Position numbers and translations under genes: made by a program
The notes under the pieces: model-generated
What the model was told of the DNA's origin: nothing
The model's input: the letters and a program-made list of their open reading frames with translations, nothing else
Database searches by the model: none
In this document: positions 23,384 through 23,456 of the stretch, one piece after another
Numbering within the stretch: position 1 is the first letter of the stretch
Layout of the letters: each line of letters begins with the position of its first letter
Assembly (NCBI GenBank): GCA_964387775.1
Contig: CAYLZO010000056.1
Span: 1 to 23,456 of the forward strand
DNA from: CAYLZO01 sp964387775
Lineage (GTDB): Bacteria; Chloroflexota; Anaerolineae; JAAYZQ01
Reading direction: 5' to 3'
Length of the DNA: 23,456 nt

Positions 23384-23456
23384 CATCACGCATCACGCAT
23401 CACGCACCACGCATCACGCATCACGCACCACGCACCACGCACCACGCATCACGCAT
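23384..23456. repeat. Heptamer tandem repeat (CATCACG/CACCACG), ten units, continuing past the window edge
   Basis: Ten consecutive 7-base units, seven CATCACG and three CACCACG... in mixed order, plus three bases run to the window end without a break in phase. In another register the unit is ATCACGC/ACCACGC, fitting NNYACGC. It lies directly upstream of the methyltransferase ribosome binding site. The exact count of the two variants was read by eye. Confidence 0.8.

Noticed and set aside
23384..23396. ATG at 23396 as methyltransferase start
   Set aside because: It lies in the heptamer array, where ATG recurs by repetition; ATG 23375 has a better spaced upstream site.

Overview
The window is GC-rich with dense, mostly operonic genes. 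It looks like a metagenome-derived contig (100-N scaffold gap at 22308-22407) from an anaerobic bacterium. A Chloroflexota (Anaerolineae-like) origin is my best guess. It rests on gene style: Liv-type transport with a threonine/valine-rich lipoprotein spacer, a tungsten AOR, non-pyrrolysine MttB homologues, and intergenic heptamer and REP-like repeats. No rRNA or other taxonomic marker is present. No CRISPR array or tRNA was found.

Layout. (1) 1-1844, minus strand: an MttB-superfamily methyltransferase followed by a zinc alcohol dehydrogenase that runs off the left edge, behind a good sigma70-type promoter with a palindrome at the start site. (2) 2087-12281, plus strand: an IclR regulator, a KamA-family radical SAM aminomutase whose substrate residues point to glutamate 2,3-aminomutase, then a Liv-type ABC transporter (substrate-binding lipoprotein, two permeases, two ATPases) and a CBS-CBS-ACT protein. 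The binding protein is an in-frame tandem duplication of a whole binding domain. A MITE-like element sits between it and livH, and one copy of the element's flanking direct repeat now forms the livH ribosome binding site. (3) 12334-20493, minus strand: class III aminotransferase, thiolase, CoA-transferase B and A, a second class III aminotransferase, aldehyde ferredoxin oxidoreductase, a MoaD-like sulfur carrier, and a truncated beta-keto acid cleavage enzyme (BKACE) at the operon front that appears fused to the tail of another gene. (4) 20640-23375, minus strand: a second MttB homologue, an array of 112-bp palindromic repeats interrupted by the assembly gap, and a class I SAM methyltransferase.

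Working together (inference): the island looks like an anaerobic amino acid or betaine catabolic module under IclR control. The transporter would import the substrate. The aminomutase would turn an alpha- into a beta-amino acid, and the aminotransferases would give a (beta-)keto acid. BKACE (now broken here), CoA-transferase and thiolase would carry the carbon to acetyl-CoA through acetoacetate. AOR and alcohol dehydrogenase would interconvert acids, aldehydes and alcohols. The MttB homologues suggest quaternary amines are also used, but no corrinoid protein or corrinoid:acceptor methyltransferase is in view.

Most short gaps in the minus-strand half carry short-period tandem repeats. Four of these loci share a 7-bp unit close to NNYACGC.
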